The notes under the pieces: model-generated | The model's database searches: none | What the model saw: the letters and a program-made list of their open reading frames with translations, nothing else | What the model was told of the DNA's origin: nothing | Shown: one piece after another, positions 46,953 through 55,898 of the stretch | Layout: every line of letters begins with the position of its first letter | Numbering within the stretch: position 1 is the stretch's first letter | Program-made: the position numbers and the translations under genes | NCBI RefSeq assembly: GCF_000621565.1 | Contig: NZ_JHXZ01000021.1 | Coordinates: forward strand, 1-64,000 | Direction of reading: 5' to 3' | DNA: 64,000 bases | Source of the DNA: Butyrivibrio sp. LB2008 | Lineage (GTDB): Bacteria; Bacillota; Clostridia; Lachnospirales; Lachnospiraceae

Positions 46953-47227
46953 TTATTCAACTGTATTTACCAATTCACCGATATCTTCAATAACGCACTT
47001 TATAACATCACCTGATTTTAGGAACTTAGGAGGATTAAATCCCATGCCTACTCCTCCCGGGGTTCCTGTTGCAATTATAGTTCCCGCCTTTAATGTCATC
47101 CCCTGAGACAATTCGGAAACAGCTTCTTCAACGGTTGTTATCATACACGCTGTGTTACCGCCATGTTCTTTTCTGACAATACTGCAACTTTTTCTTTTCC
47201 GTTGATTTCAATCGTACAAAATTTCAT
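46953..47227 (-). pseudogene. Fumarylacetoacetate hydrolase family pseudogene with internal deletion
   Basis: Reading from an ATG at 47227, MKFCTIEINGKEKVAVLSEK is a typical N-terminus of the family but stops at the codon after TQRV. In another frame the C-terminal part follows (EEAVSELSQGMTLKAGTIIA then GTPGGVGMGFNPPKFLKSGD). About 200 residues between them, including the metal ligands, are missing and the frame is broken, so the gene is dead. Confidence 0.75.
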
Positions 47228-47237
47228 AAGTCTCCTC

Positions 47238-48005
47238 TCAAACTGACATTTTCATAAATTCATCTATAGCTTCAAGAACAGGTTCTGCATACTTTTTCTC
47301 TCCAAACAGCCACTGTTCATGTTGCATATCAAACTCTCTGATATCCGGATTGCGAAAATGCTTCTTATAACGTTTTAAGTATTTTTCCCCCATCTTGTTC
47401 GCATAAATAAAATGAGCCCTTGTGTGTTCCACATATATATCATCCTCAAGATGCGTAAGTAAATCCGTATAGTACTCATTCTTTATAGACTCCGGATTGA
47501 ACTTCGCGAAACAATTCATGAATTTCTCCGCAGTTTCATCACTCATGAGAAAAAAATCTTTCAATTTTTCCTTAGTTTTGTTTCTCTTTTTCTCACCTTT
47601 TGTAAAGCTTGTAAGAATCGGAACAACCAATAATGATTGCAATTTAGCTGCTATTTTCCCGCTCTGATCAAGATCCGGACTTCCAAAAATCGCATGATCG
47701 ATATGTACTTTTTTTCTCATTACAAGCTGTCCGACAAAACTTGATCCAAGTGAAGATCCTATAGCTCCGTCTACTCTGCCGTCATGCTTATCAATTATGT
47801 ATTTTTCAATCTTTTCTGTCACAGTGATCATATCGGGAAAGATTTTATCGCTACCGTCAAACCCGTCATAATTAACACATATAAGATGATACTTCTCAGA
47901 TAAATTTTGTATTACACTCCCAAAATTTGTCTGCCAATCACAACACGTTTCCGGTAGTAACACCAGTGTTTTTCCGGACATATTTCCCATTTCTTCAAAT
48001 TGCAT
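47238..48005 (-). CDS. Alpha/beta hydrolase-like protein
   Basis: A 255-residue soluble protein. TLVLLPETCCDWQTNF (oxyanion-hole region), a GSSLGSSF nucleophile elbow near residue 83 and a possible catalytic His in FDMQHEQWLFGE near the C-terminus fit the alpha/beta hydrolase fold. The elbow GSSLGS is a weak match to GxSxG. An alternative start is the ATG at 47981. It lies among three decayed genes, so its own activity is uncertain, but its frame is intact. Confidence 0.6.
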   Translation of the reverse strand: MQFEEMGNMSGKTLVLLPETCCDWQTNFGSVIQNLSEKYHLICVNYDGFDGSDKIFPDMITVTEKIEKYIIDKHDGRVDGAIGSSLGSSFVGQLVMRKKVHIDHAIFGSPDLDQSGKIAAKLQSLLVVPILTSFTKGEKKRNKTKEKLKDFFLMSDETAEKFMNCFAKFNPESIKNEYYTDLLTHLEDDIYVEHTRAHFIYANKMGEKYLKRYKKHFRNPDIREFDMQHEQWLFGEKKYAEPVLEAIDEFMKMSV

Positions 48006-48270
48006 TTCTTTTCCCGCCTTTATTAAGCAATCTCAGGTTCTCTGACAAGATCGTACATATGGAAGTTTTCTCAGAAGTTGTATAAAGAATACCGCTTCTG
48101 TAGGCAGCCCTGATAATGCCACCAATATATGTATACATACTATCTCTGTTAGGAATGAACTTTATAAGTCCTTGGTCTTCTTTATTATATTCATAATCGT
48201 AAAATGCGTCAGCTATCTGCTTTGCGATAACATCAACTTCCGAATCGGACAGTCCTGTAAGTTTGATCAT
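47995..48270 (-). pseudogene. Truncated GNAT-like N-terminal fragment
   Basis: The first 67 or so residues (MIKLTGLSDSEVDVIAKQIA, then YRSGILYTTSEK) look like the N-terminus of a clostridial GNAT-type protein; after that the sequence becomes a short unrelated tail (TSICTILSENLRLLNKGGKR) and stops. The acetyl-CoA-binding half is missing. It overlaps the next gene by 11 bases. Confidence 0.5.
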
Positions 48271-48282
48271 CTTGTCCTCCTG

Positions 48283-48665
48283 TTACTTTTTGCCTATTAA
48301 AAGAGTAGAACCTGAAAGCCCCATCCATGATGCTTCCCACTTGCTCATGAACATTCCGTTTGTCGTATCAACAAGTCTGACCTGTTCATAGCCCATATCC
48401 TTGAGCTTATTTGCAAAGCTTTCCATATCTCCGTATTTACCTTTAGACATAATGTCATGGATTGCAAATGTCCCGCCTTTTTTAAGAGTCCTCAAAGTTT
48501 CAAGTAAGATAGCCTGTCTGTTCTTGCTTGGAACGTTGTGATATACATAATTGCTGGTAACAGCGTCAAATGTTTCATCGTCAAAATCAAGTTTTACAGC
48601 ATCCCCCTGCTGAAAGGTAGTATTTGAAACACCTTCGGCATCCAGTTTTTATAATTCGCTTTCAT
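48283..48665 (-). pseudogene. SAM-dependent methyltransferase pseudogene with internal deletion
   Basis: GGAGG and an ATG at 48665 start MKANYKNWMPK, a typical N-terminus of a clostridial class I methyltransferase. The frame then breaks and continues in another frame with FQQGDAVKLDFDDETFDAVT, NYVYHNVPSKNRQAILLETL and GGTFAIHDIMSKGKYGDMES to the end. The SAM-binding glycine loop between these parts is deleted. A perfect metal-type operator remains upstream at 48717. Confidence 0.75.
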
Positions 48666-48716
48666 ACTCTTCCTCCATACAAAATATCATCTATGGATTT
48701 CATGATATCACTTTTT

Positions 48717-48732
48717 GTTAGCTATTGCTAAC
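48717..48732. promoter_or_regulatory. Perfect palindromic operator upstream of the methyltransferase pseudogene
   Basis: GTTAGC-TATT-GCTAAC, 52 bases before the pseudogene start and 8 bases after the ArsC-family terminator. The former gene was therefore part of the same regulon. Confidence 0.78.
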
Positions 48733-48739
48733 ATTTCTC

Positions 48740-48771
48740 AAAAAAACAAAGAGCTGCTTTGCAACTCTTTG
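48740..48771 (-). terminator. Terminator of the ArsC-family gene
   Basis: On the minus strand CAAAGAGTTG, loop CAAAG, CAGCTCTTTG, then TTTTTTTGAG. It follows the stop at 48801 by 30 bases. Confidence 0.85.
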
Positions 48772-48800
48772 CTCGCTGATACGTAAAAGTATTATGCTGA

Positions 48801-49154
48801 TCACAAACATGCTGCTTTCCATGTTTCCTCTTTAAATCCCGGAATCACTTCAGTATCTGTAACAAGAAGCGGTCTCTTTACCAGCATTCCGTCAGATGAC
48901 AAAACATCCAGCATCTCATCATCACTCATATTCGGAATCTTTTTTGATAATTCCATCTCCCTATATAGAATTCCACTTGTATTAAAGAACTTCTTTAGCG
49001 GAAGACCGCTCTTTTCGTTAAGCTCTTTTAGAGTAGTTTTATCAGGATGCTGTTCTTTTATATCAAGGCTCTCATACTTAATCCCATTATCATCCAACCA
49101 CTTTAAAGCCTTCTTACATGTTGAACATTTTGAATAGCAATACACTTTTATCAT
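48801..49154 (-). CDS. ArsC/Spx-family thioredoxin-fold protein
   Basis: A 117-residue protein. CYSKCSTCKKALKWLDDNGI carries the N-terminal redox site (CSTC), and KRPLLVTDTEVIPGFKEETW is the family's cis-proline region. Length and motifs match the YffB/ArsC-like or Spx-like group; the lack of the CX5R of classical arsenate reductase and of flanking ars genes makes arsenate reduction doubtful. Its start shares a base with the stop of the upstream XRE gene. Confidence 0.8.
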   Translation of the reverse strand: MIKVYCYSKCSTCKKALKWLDDNGIKYESLDIKEQHPDKTTLKELNEKSGLPLKKFFNTSGILYREMELSKKIPNMSDDEMLDVLSSDGMLVKRPLLVTDTEVIPGFKEETWKAACL

Positions 49155-50032
49155 TACTTTTCCTCCGTAATCTCCGCAACAACTCTGCGTTTTCTGTACA
49201 AGACATATGCTTGATAAATTATTAATACATACAGTGCCGATTTCACTATATAATCACCAAAATCAAGATGATAATAGGCATTATGCCCCATATGTTCCAG
49301 AATATTCTGCCATAAATCAATAATTATATCTCCAAAAAAACCAAGCACCGAAATTATCCAAAGTATCACGCCCCATCTTTCAGTATTACTCTTTTTAATA
49401 AAAAAGAATAAACTTGCGATCACACCGATTAAATTGAGCAAACAATCAATAAAAGTTATTGCTGCAAGCTGCAAATTCTTTTCTCCTGAAAAAACACCGA
49501 TAAAATTACTGCAATGGATCACAAAATTACTTGTAAAAAATATTCCCCAGCCGGCACCGATTATTTTGGGCACAAGGCTTGCTCTGATAGCATTTATCAA
49601 ACAATACAAAAAACCTGCCACCTGGATGACGGATCCTACTCTACCAATGTAAAAATATAATTCCTGTTTACCACCAAACAAAAAATCAAAAACAGATTGT
49701 GTATTGATTCCCATAAATCGTTCATACGGCATGAATATCAATTCCACAATCACGATCGTATACAATACTATCATCAGGCTATTTATCATTTTATTCTCTA
49801 TAACAGGATTTCTTTCCGCTACCTTAGTCATATCTTTTTCGGACAAAAGATCTTCAATACTAATTTCCAAAATCTGCGATATTTTCTCGGTCGTAACAAG
49901 ATCCGGATAGCGATCTCCGCATTCCCAATGCGATATAGTCTGCCTTGCTACAGATAATTGTTCAGCCAGTGATTGCTGCGTTATCCCTTTTTTCTCCCGT
50001 GCTCTTCTGAGCTGTTCACCAAATTCAACCAT
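49154..50032 (-). CDS. XRE-HTH regulator with membrane domain, paralog A
   Basis: A 292-residue protein. Residues 1-65 form an XRE helix-turn-helix (GITQQSLAEQLSVARQTISHWECGDRYPDL) followed by the linker SLEDLLSEK-type IEDLLSEKDMTKVAERNPVI shared by all paralogs; the rest has about six hydrophobic helices and a basic tail (LYRKRRVVAEI). It should bind DNA at the membrane face, possibly sensing an envelope or membrane signal; that is inference. It starts just after paralog B stops (50034), so the two form an operon. Confidence 0.85.
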   Translation of the reverse strand: MVEFGEQLRRAREKKGITQQSLAEQLSVARQTISHWECGDRYPDLVTTEKISQILEISIEDLLSEKDMTKVAERNPVIENKMINSLMIVLYTIVIVELIFMPYERFMGINTQSVFDFLFGGKQELYFYIGRVGSVIQVAGFLYCLINAIRASLVPKIIGAGWGIFFTSNFVIHCSNFIGVFSGEKNLQLAAITFIDCLLNLIGVIASLFFFIKKSNTERWGVILWIISVLGFFGDIIIDLWQNILEHMGHNAYYHLDFGDYIVKSALYVLIIYQAYVLYRKRRVVAEITEEK

Positions 50033-50033
50033 A

Positions 50034-50924
50034 TTACAAAAGCTCGCTCCTTTCTCTATTCTTTTGCCTGTATAAAACCATGACCTGATAGCCGAGCACT
50101 ATATACAACGGCAAACTTAATATCAACAGAATAAGCATTTGCAACGGCCCAAGTACATGGAAACCGTCACAAGGCATGATTCGTGACAATTTTATATTGT
50201 GCCAAAAGAAAAGAATTACATCACCAAAGAACCCGATTGCCGGAACACCTCCAAGCACAATCGCCCATACTTTGCTTCTCTTCCCTTTGATAAAAAAGAA
50301 AATACTTCCTACCGCTCCTATTACATTAAGCAAAATATCCGAGGTTGAAATCGCTGCAACCTGCCATGTAAAGCAATCATAAAACACACTTAAAAAATTG
50401 CAGGAATGAACCAAAATATTAATTATAAAAATCGTCAGCCATCCTATTCCCATTCTCTTAGGCGTAAGCGTTCCCCTAATCGCAAAGATTATGAAACACA
50501 AAAAAACAGCCCTTCTAAGCAGATCAGCCACAAATTTTATATAAATAAACAAGGAAAACATTTTAGCTTCTTGAATAAACCTGATTGGCTCCGCGAAAAA
50601 ACCCATAAAATGGGAAATAGGTATATTCCAGAGCAAAAGTACCAAAACCGTATAAAGCATTAACATTACATTGTATGCATTTTCACTCCAAACTGCAGAA
50701 TCTCTTTTAAGTTCCTTCGTCATCTCTTTTTCGGATAAAAGGTCGTCAAGGCTCACTTCCAGAATCTGTGATATTCTCTTGGTTGTAATAAGATCGGGAT
50801 ATCTCTTGTCGCATTCCCAATTTGATACAGTCTGTCTCGTCACAAATAATTTTTCGGCCAGAGTTTGCTGCGTTATTCCTTTTTCTTCTCTCGCCTTTCT
50901 GAGTTTGTTGCCAAATTCGACCAT
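50034..50924 (-). CDS. XRE-HTH regulator with membrane domain, paralog B
   Basis: A 296-residue protein starting MVEFGNKLRKAREEKG, the same start as its paralogs; a longer frame to 50948 uses a TTG that overlaps the AAAGGAG site. HTH: GITQQTLAEKLFVTRQTVSN, linker SLDDLLSEKEMTKEL, then about six membrane helices and the tail MVLYRQKNRERSELL. The perfect palindrome CATCTGCAGATG lies 32 bases upstream, between start codon and promoter. Confidence 0.85.
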   Translation of the reverse strand: MVEFGNKLRKAREEKGITQQTLAEKLFVTRQTVSNWECDKRYPDLITTKRISQILEVSLDDLLSEKEMTKELKRDSAVWSENAYNVMLMLYTVLVLLLWNIPISHFMGFFAEPIRFIQEAKMFSLFIYIKFVADLLRRAVFLCFIIFAIRGTLTPKRMGIGWLTIFIINILVHSCNFLSVFYDCFTWQVAAISTSDILLNVIGAVGSIFFFIKGKRSKVWAIVLGGVPAIGFFGDVILFFWHNIKLSRIMPCDGFHVLGPLQMLILLILSLPLYIVLGYQVMVLYRQKNRERSELL

Positions 50925-50955
50925 GAAAATCAAATCCGCTCCTTTCAATCATTTT

Positions 50956-51003
50956 CATCTGCAGATGTGATTTTAGTATCTCGTATGAGGCAAAAAAACT
51001 CAA
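50956..51003 (-). promoter_or_regulatory. Promoter and operator of paralog B
   Basis: Minus strand: TTGAGT (50998-51003), 17 bases, GATACT (50975-50980), then the 12-bp palindrome CATCTGCAGATG (50956-50967). The same -35 spacing, GATACT and CATCTGC palindrome are found at three other paralogs. Confidence 0.75.
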
Positions 51004-51121
51004 GCAACACCCAAAAATATCATGTCAACGCTACGGCGCATCGCAGTAACTACGCGAAAAAATAAGCCTAAGGGATTTCAAATGAAAATAATCCATCATC
51101 CATATCCCCAGGCTCAAAAAT

Positions 51122-51769
51122 TCAAACTTCTTCGCAAATATATATTTTTTTATTCTTAATCCAGTCAAGTGCCTCTTTCTCATCCGCAAATAATTTTCCC
51201 ACCGCAGAATTAAATGCATCAAGATTCGTGATCTTAGCCATTATCACGGGATTGTCCGGAAGCACCTCTCCCATATCAAGCTTTCTAAGTTCGTCTTCCT
51301 TGTTCATTCTCCTTAAATAGTCATCATCTCTGACACAGTAGATATCATATTTTTTCTGAATTTCATCATAACTTGGGATTCTGTCTTTAGAAAAATCACA
51401 GATCTTTTCAAAGCCCATCCAGGAATATATGGACTCATCGACAGGTAAAAGGAATATAAAAGGAATCTTCTCTTTCTTAAGAAGATCAAAAGTCTTATCA
51501 AACACGCGCGTCATCTGCCCTCTGCGGCGCATATTCTTCTTGGTTGCAACTGCAACAACGTAATAACTTGGAACGACCGTCCCGCACAGATTTACAGAAA
51601 ACGGATTAAGATGAAGCATTGATACCACTTCTCCGCCTTCAAAGCTCACTATCATCCTGTTATCCAGACACTTATCCGAATAATAATAGTCAACAAATTC
51701 CTTGGGATCGTCAAACGCCTCTTCGTACAGTTTTCTCGTATTTTCTTTTTCCGTATATTCCAGTATCAT
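51122..51769 (-). CDS. GNAT-family N-acetyltransferase
   Basis: A 215-residue protein read from ATG 51769 (AGAGG upstream). YYVVAVATKKNMRRRGQMTRVFDKTF contains the acetyl-CoA loop RRRGQM, and LLPVDESIYSWMGFEKIC is the following strand. The pattern resembles the N-terminal domain of Eis-like acetyltransferases but the protein is only half as long. The start overlaps the DUF2156 stop by 4 bases, so the pair is coupled. Confidence 0.8.
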   Translation of the reverse strand: MILEYTEKENTRKLYEEAFDDPKEFVDYYYSDKCLDNRMIVSFEGGEVVSMLHLNPFSVNLCGTVVPSYYVVAVATKKNMRRRGQMTRVFDKTFDLLKKEKIPFIFLLPVDESIYSWMGFEKICDFSKDRIPSYDEIQKKYDIYCVRDDDYLRRMNKEDELRKLDMGEVLPDNPVIMAKITNLDAFNSAVGKLFADEKEALDWIKNKKIYICEEV

Positions 51770-52701
51770 ATGTTCCTCTCGCAAACTCTGTATTTTCTGG
51801 CATACCCGATAGGATTGTAACTTTCCTTGGCCTGCCGCAGTCCTTCAAGTCCCATATCGTCTTCCCTGTTTACAAGTTCCGCATCCTCATATGAGTGTAA
51901 AAGAAATTGCTGATTGATCATCTGATATATCCCGGGTATCGCGAAGTTGCCTTTCTCCACGCTGATAACCGCCATCTTCTCTCTGCTGTTGTAAGATCCG
52001 ACAGTAAATGCCTCAAGAATTTCATCGATAAAAATACCGCCGACTCTGAAAGTAACTTTATCGCAATTTCTGAGAATATCTATAAGTCCGTCTTTTTCAT
52101 AAATAAGAGTATCTTTACTTTCCGTGCCCTCTGTAAGCCTTGCATCAACCCATTTTTTCATAAACTCTTCAAGGAAATACTCATCAACACAGCACATGGT
52201 CTTATACTCCCATCTGCCCTCATATTCCTTCATGAATTTATTTACAAGATTTCTCTTCTTCTGGAATTTCTTTCCCTCAAGCTTCCTAAGTTCATCAGCG
52301 CTATACAGGTAATCCTTAAGTTTACTCTCTTCTATCGTAAAACGCGGATCGCACAACACTCCCAAAGCTCTGAGTGCATCTTCATCCGCAAGTTCGATCC
52401 TAAGCGGACATTTTAACACATTATTGAAGTAGTCCTTTAACAGCTCAAAGTATTTGGATAGTTCCTCCTCTCTGCAATATGGCATGGCAGCAAAATATCC
52501 CTTTTCATCCTGCATAAGTATTAGCGCCGCCCTGTCTTCAAAGTAAATTTGCGTATTGTACAAATCTTTCCAAAGATACGTATCCAGAACCGTACTGTCA
52601 CATGTTCTGTTATCCCTCAGTGCATAAATCTTCGAAAGTTTTGCAGCCTCTTCAAATAGAGGCTTATGAAAAACAAGGTTCTTTTCCATGTACTTCTCCA
52701 C
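51766..52701 (-). CDS. DUF2156 / phosphatidylglycerol lysyltransferase-like protein
   Basis: A 311-residue soluble protein. The KKFQKKRNLVNKFMKEYEGRW block, VISVEKGNFAIPGIYQMINQ and VNREDDMGLEGLRQAKESYNP correspond to the double-GNAT domain of DUF2156, the catalytic part of MprF-type lysyltransferases. There is no membrane segment, so it is the soluble stand-alone version whose acceptor is unknown. It overlaps the GNAT gene downstream by 4 bases. Confidence 0.85.
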   Translation of the reverse strand: MEKYMEKNLVFHKPLFEEAAKLSKIYALRDNRTCDSTVLDTYLWKDLYNTQIYFEDRAALILMQDEKGYFAAMPYCREEELSKYFELLKDYFNNVLKCPLRIELADEDALRALGVLCDPRFTIEESKLKDYLYSADELRKLEGKKFQKKRNLVNKFMKEYEGRWEYKTMCCVDEYFLEEFMKKWVDARLTEGTESKDTLIYEKDGLIDILRNCDKVTFRVGGIFIDEILEAFTVGSYNSREKMAVISVEKGNFAIPGIYQMINQQFLLHSYEDAELVNREDDMGLEGLRQAKESYNPIGYARKYRVCERNI

Positions 52702-52713
52702 AATATTAAAATG

Positions 52714-54057
52714 TCACTTCAATTTTTTCTTATACCAAAGATAGCGCATCCATGCCGTAATCCCGCTCATAGACCACACTATACCAACAGACCACCATAT
52801 ACCCCAAAGTCCGATAAATGCAATTTGTGTCAAAAGAATCGGAACAATAAATCTTCCTATAACCTCTACTATACCATTGAGCAGGGCAAAAAAGGAATCT
52901 CCGAGTCCGTTAAGCACACCTCTTACCACATAGATAAGTCCAAGCATCACATAGAAAATGCTTGAGATTCGAAGCGCCATAGCGCCCATTGTGATAACCT
53001 CTTTATCTTCCACAAATATCTTTATTATCGCTTCTCCAAAAAACTGCATTACAGGAAGCATCGCCAAAGAAAATCCTGCCATGAGCATAAGGCTTTTCTT
53101 ATAACCGGTTTTAATCCTATCAATTTTGTGTGCACCGTAATTCTGACCGGTGAAAGTTGAAAGAGCCGCTCCAAGAGTCTGATACGGCTGATGGATTATC
53201 TGTTCTATCCTGCTGGTCGCAGTGAATGCCGCAACCGCAACTTTTCCAAAAGAATTGACCACTTTCTGAAGCGCCATACATGAAATCGCTATAAGTGAAA
53301 ACTGCAGTGAAAGCGGCACTCCGAGCCTTATAACTTTATGAGATATATCCCTGTCATACTTAAGATCGTCTCTTTTAAATCTGAAATATTCATTTTTTTG
53401 CATAGCATAAATAAGGCAGCTTATGCCGGAAACAAGTTGAGAAATAGCTGTTGCAACGCCTGCTCCGACTACACTCATATGAAAAACATATACAAAAAGA
53501 ATATCAAGTCCTGTATTCAGCACACATGAAAAGATAAGAAAATAAAGCGGTGTTTTGGAATCTCCAAGTGCCCTAAGCATAGAAGAAGCGTAATTGTACA
53601 GCGAAACAAAAACTATTCCGACGCACATGATCCTAATATATGCGACCGCATCCGCCATTATCTCGCTCGGTGTATCGAGCATGATCAAAATATGGCGTGA
53701 CAAAATAAAAGCTATGATACCGACAATAAGCGGAAAAATCATCATAATATATCCTGTATTTACAATACAGCTCTTTACTTTGGCCGTATCACCGTTCCCA
53801 AAAAACTGAGACGTCACAATTCCGCCTCCACTTCCTATTCCGTTACACAGGGCAAAAAACAAGAATGTCACAGAACCCGTTGCACCTATTGCGGCAAGAG
53901 CATCTGCGCCGACAAATTGGCCTACGATAACTGAATCAACCAGATTATATAGCTGTTGAAAAAGATTTCCAATGAGCATCGGTACAGAAAACTGAACGAT
54001 CAAAGAAACCGGACTTCCTTCTGTCATATTAATTACAGTCGATCTATGTGTTTTCAT
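52714..54057 (-). CDS. MATE-family efflux transporter
   Basis: A 447-residue protein with about twelve helices in two repeats. MLIGNLFQQLYNLVDSVIVG (helix 1) and ATSRIEQIIHQPYQTLGAAL (helix 7) are the repeat starts, typical of the multidrug and toxic-compound extrusion family that exports drugs or metabolites using Na+ or H+. It is monocistronic by position; a 164-bp palindrome lies directly upstream. Confidence 0.92.
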   Translation of the reverse strand: MKTHRSTVINMTEGSPVSLIVQFSVPMLIGNLFQQLYNLVDSVIVGQFVGADALAAIGATGSVTFLFFALCNGIGSGGGIVTSQFFGNGDTAKVKSCIVNTGYIMMIFPLIVGIIAFILSRHILIMLDTPSEIMADAVAYIRIMCVGIVFVSLYNYASSMLRALGDSKTPLYFLIFSCVLNTGLDILFVYVFHMSVVGAGVATAISQLVSGISCLIYAMQKNEYFRFKRDDLKYDRDISHKVIRLGVPLSLQFSLIAISCMALQKVVNSFGKVAVAAFTATSRIEQIIHQPYQTLGAALSTFTGQNYGAHKIDRIKTGYKKSLMLMAGFSLAMLPVMQFFGEAIIKIFVEDKEVITMGAMALRISSIFYVMLGLIYVVRGVLNGLGDSFFALLNGIVEVIGRFIVPILLTQIAFIGLWGIWWSVGIVWSMSGITAWMRYLWYKKKLK

Positions 54058-54097
54058 TTTGGCAAAAACTTCCTTGTAATAGTAATAGTAATAGTAC

Positions 54098-54261
54098 GGT
54101 GCCGAGAGGTTTACTCTGTGGACACGGCGGCAATATGCACATATTTTGCTCCGATTGTGCCGAGCACTCCAATGAGCCCGCAGGTCTCATTGGAGTGGCA
54201 CAAAATCGCAAAATATTGTGTATATTTGCCTTTGTGTCCACCGAGTAAACCTCTCGGCACC
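54098..54261. repeat. Long imperfect palindrome upstream of the MATE gene
   Basis: A 164-bp inverted repeat: arms of about 77 bases begin GGTGCCGAGAGGTTTACTC and meet at CTCCAATGAG around a 9-base centre (CCCGCAGGT). Arms differ at a few positions and by small indels. A short run of GTAATA repeats (54075-54096) adjoins the left end. It fills much of the 411-base gap between the MATE gene and paralog C. MITE, structured leader or regulatory RNA are possible. Confidence 0.8.
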
Positions 54262-54399
54262 TGACTTCTCAAGTATAACAAGTTAAAATTATATGCCTGC
54301 GATTTTGCACTTGCTTCTTATTTTCTGTTATGTAAACCTCTTATTTTTTGTCTTTTCTTTTGTAAATCTCTTAGTCTTCTTGAATGCAAATAGAAATGA

Positions 54400-54420
54400 G
54401 GTGCACCAGTTTGGTGCACC
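54400..54420 (-). terminator. Terminator-like hairpin after paralog C
   Basis: GGTGCACCA, GTT, TGGTGCACC: nine perfect pairs, 50 bases after the paralog C stop. Exit on the minus strand is TCATTTC, a weak T-run. Homologous hairpins precede the other paralog modules at 55874, 58734 and 60010. Confidence 0.6.
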
Positions 54421-54468
54421 CCGGTAAGTATCCACTTTATAGACTTCAATCAGTAATGCTGAATCTCA

Positions 54469-55437
54469 TTATGTTGTAGCCTCAGCGATCTCTTTTTCAC
54501 CACTCAGATCAAAAGCATTTCTTCTTTTTCTGTACAATGTAATTACCTGATAAATGATCAAAATGCATAATGCAATATCAAGAATAGCCTGTGCCACTGA
54601 TTCTTTAATTACAAAGTCCACAACAAAATACTCGACATTACTGCTGTTTGCAACTTCAAATTTCTGATTCGCTATACTTATAACAAATAAATATATTGAA
54701 TCAATTATTTTTATTGAGGCTGCGATTATAATCATATTCACCCACAATTTACGCATTCCTTTGCGGATAAAATGGAAAAACGAAGCAACTATTCCAAGAA
54801 TATATGGCAAAAAGACAGTCAACACACCTCTCAATTGGAACCCTAAAAAGCTTTTTATAAGGTATTGTTTGTCAGCTCCCCTTGAATATTCTTTTATCTC
54901 CGTAATGCTCCTTCCAATATTGGACAAATAAAAACCACCATGAATAATTAACTCAATAGCAAAATATGTGATCAGGATAACTCCTATATGCTTTGGTGTT
55001 AATGTATCTCTTACTGCATGATACAAACCATATGAAAAAACAATCACAAGAATCATCGGCCCCAGTGCTACCGACCACTCCGAAAAGAAACTTGAATCTT
55101 TATCAACATACCAGAACATAGCTCTCCATGCTATTTCCCAAAAATACGAAAGTGCAATAAGCGCTAACAGCGCAATTGTAAGATTATTTATTGTTTTATT
55201 CTCAACTACCGGATTTCTTTCCACCACTTTTATCATCTCCTTTCCCGATAAAAGGTCGTCAAGGCTCACATCCAGAACCTGAGATATTTTCTTTGCCGTA
55301 ACAAGATCAGGATAACGATCGCCGCATTCCCAATGGGAAACCGATTGTCTACTAACATATAATTGTTCAGCCAGCGATTGCTGAGTCATTCCTTTTTCCT
55401 CTCTGGCTTTTCTGAGCTGTTCACCAAATTCGACCAT
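54469..55437 (-). CDS. XRE-HTH regulator with membrane domain, paralog C
   Basis: A 322-residue protein beginning MVEFGEQLRKAREEKGMTQQ. HTH residues 15-45 (SLAEQLYVSRQSVSHWECGD), linker SLDDLLSGKEMIKVVERNPV, about six membrane helices with the family segment YGLYHAVRDTLTPKHIGV, and the tail LYRKRRNAFDLSGEKEIAEA. It has its own promoter and CATCTGC operator. Confidence 0.85.
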   Translation of the reverse strand: MVEFGEQLRKAREEKGMTQQSLAEQLYVSRQSVSHWECGDRYPDLVTAKKISQVLDVSLDDLLSGKEMIKVVERNPVVENKTINNLTIALLALIALSYFWEIAWRAMFWYVDKDSSFFSEWSVALGPMILVIVFSYGLYHAVRDTLTPKHIGVILITYFAIELIIHGGFYLSNIGRSITEIKEYSRGADKQYLIKSFLGFQLRGVLTVFLPYILGIVASFFHFIRKGMRKLWVNMIIIAASIKIIDSIYLFVISIANQKFEVANSSNVEYFVVDFVIKESVAQAILDIALCILIIYQVITLYRKRRNAFDLSGEKEIAEATT

Positions 55438-55476
55438 ATTTAAACCAATTCCTTTCAAAACTTAAATCTATTTTTT

Positions 55477-55528
55477 CATCTGCGCATGATGTTATCGTAA
55501 GTATCACTTACCCCTATAAAAATTACAA
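55477..55528 (-). promoter_or_regulatory. Promoter and operator of paralog C
   Basis: Minus strand: TTGTAA (55523-55528), 17 bases, GATACT (55500-55505), then the imperfect palindrome at 55477-55488 (CATCTGCGCATG on the plus strand). Confidence 0.7.
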
Positions 55529-55607
55529 GCTCCACGCTGTTGCACCCGCATAGATACTGGGTTTGAGTATTTTATTCCCACTTACTAAAAAGTATGAATA
55601 ACACATG

Positions 55608-55769
55608 CTATTTTTCTTTCATGCTCGCAAGAATATCCCCTCTCATATCATAAATATCCCCGCCGATCACGACTACAAATAATACAAAAAGTAATAACAC
55701 AATCCCTATTAATATATAATGTACACCTATGTTGTTTCCAAACAAACATATTGAAAATACTGATAACAT
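55608..55769 (-). CDS. Small single-span membrane peptide
   Basis: A 53-residue peptide starting MLSVFSICLFGNN, with one strongly hydrophobic span (IGIVLLLFVLFVVVIG) and a polar tail ending ILASMKEK. GGAGG lies 9 bases before the ATG at 55769. It sits between two XRE-membrane paralogs and could be a small partner or a toxin-like peptide; no homology was recognised. Confidence 0.5.
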   Translation of the reverse strand: MLSVFSICLFGNNIGVHYILIGIVLLLFVLFVVVIGGDIYDMRGDILASMKEK

Positions 55770-55873
55770 ACTGACGTTCCTCCCATATATTCCTCTCAAT
55801 TTTTTTCAGGTTCAAAGAAGTTATCTTCAGTATCATTTTCAGTCCAAAATATTACAAGCAACACATTGGAAAA

Positions 55874-55898
55874 GGGGCGCGCCAATATGGAGCACCCC
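55874..55898 (-). terminator. Terminator hairpin after the split paralog D
   Basis: GGGGCGCGCCA pairs with TGGAGCACCCC with two mismatches; on the minus strand it is followed by TTTTCC. It is the counterpart of the hairpins at 54400, 58734 and 60010. From here to 56077 no gene is seen. Confidence 0.6.

Noticed and set aside
48801..49154. Arsenate reductase of an arsenic-resistance operon
   Set aside because: No arsR, arsB or acr3 gene nearby, and the motif is of the general ArsC/Spx-like type.
54075..54096. GTAATA repeats as a CRISPR-like or tandem-repeat locus
   Set aside because: Only about three and a half short units without spacers; a simple microsatellite next to the palindrome.
54044..54248. 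Mirror-image coding frames on both strands across the 164-bp palindrome
   Set aside because: They arise because the two arms are complementary copies; neither has a credible ribosome binding site or family match.
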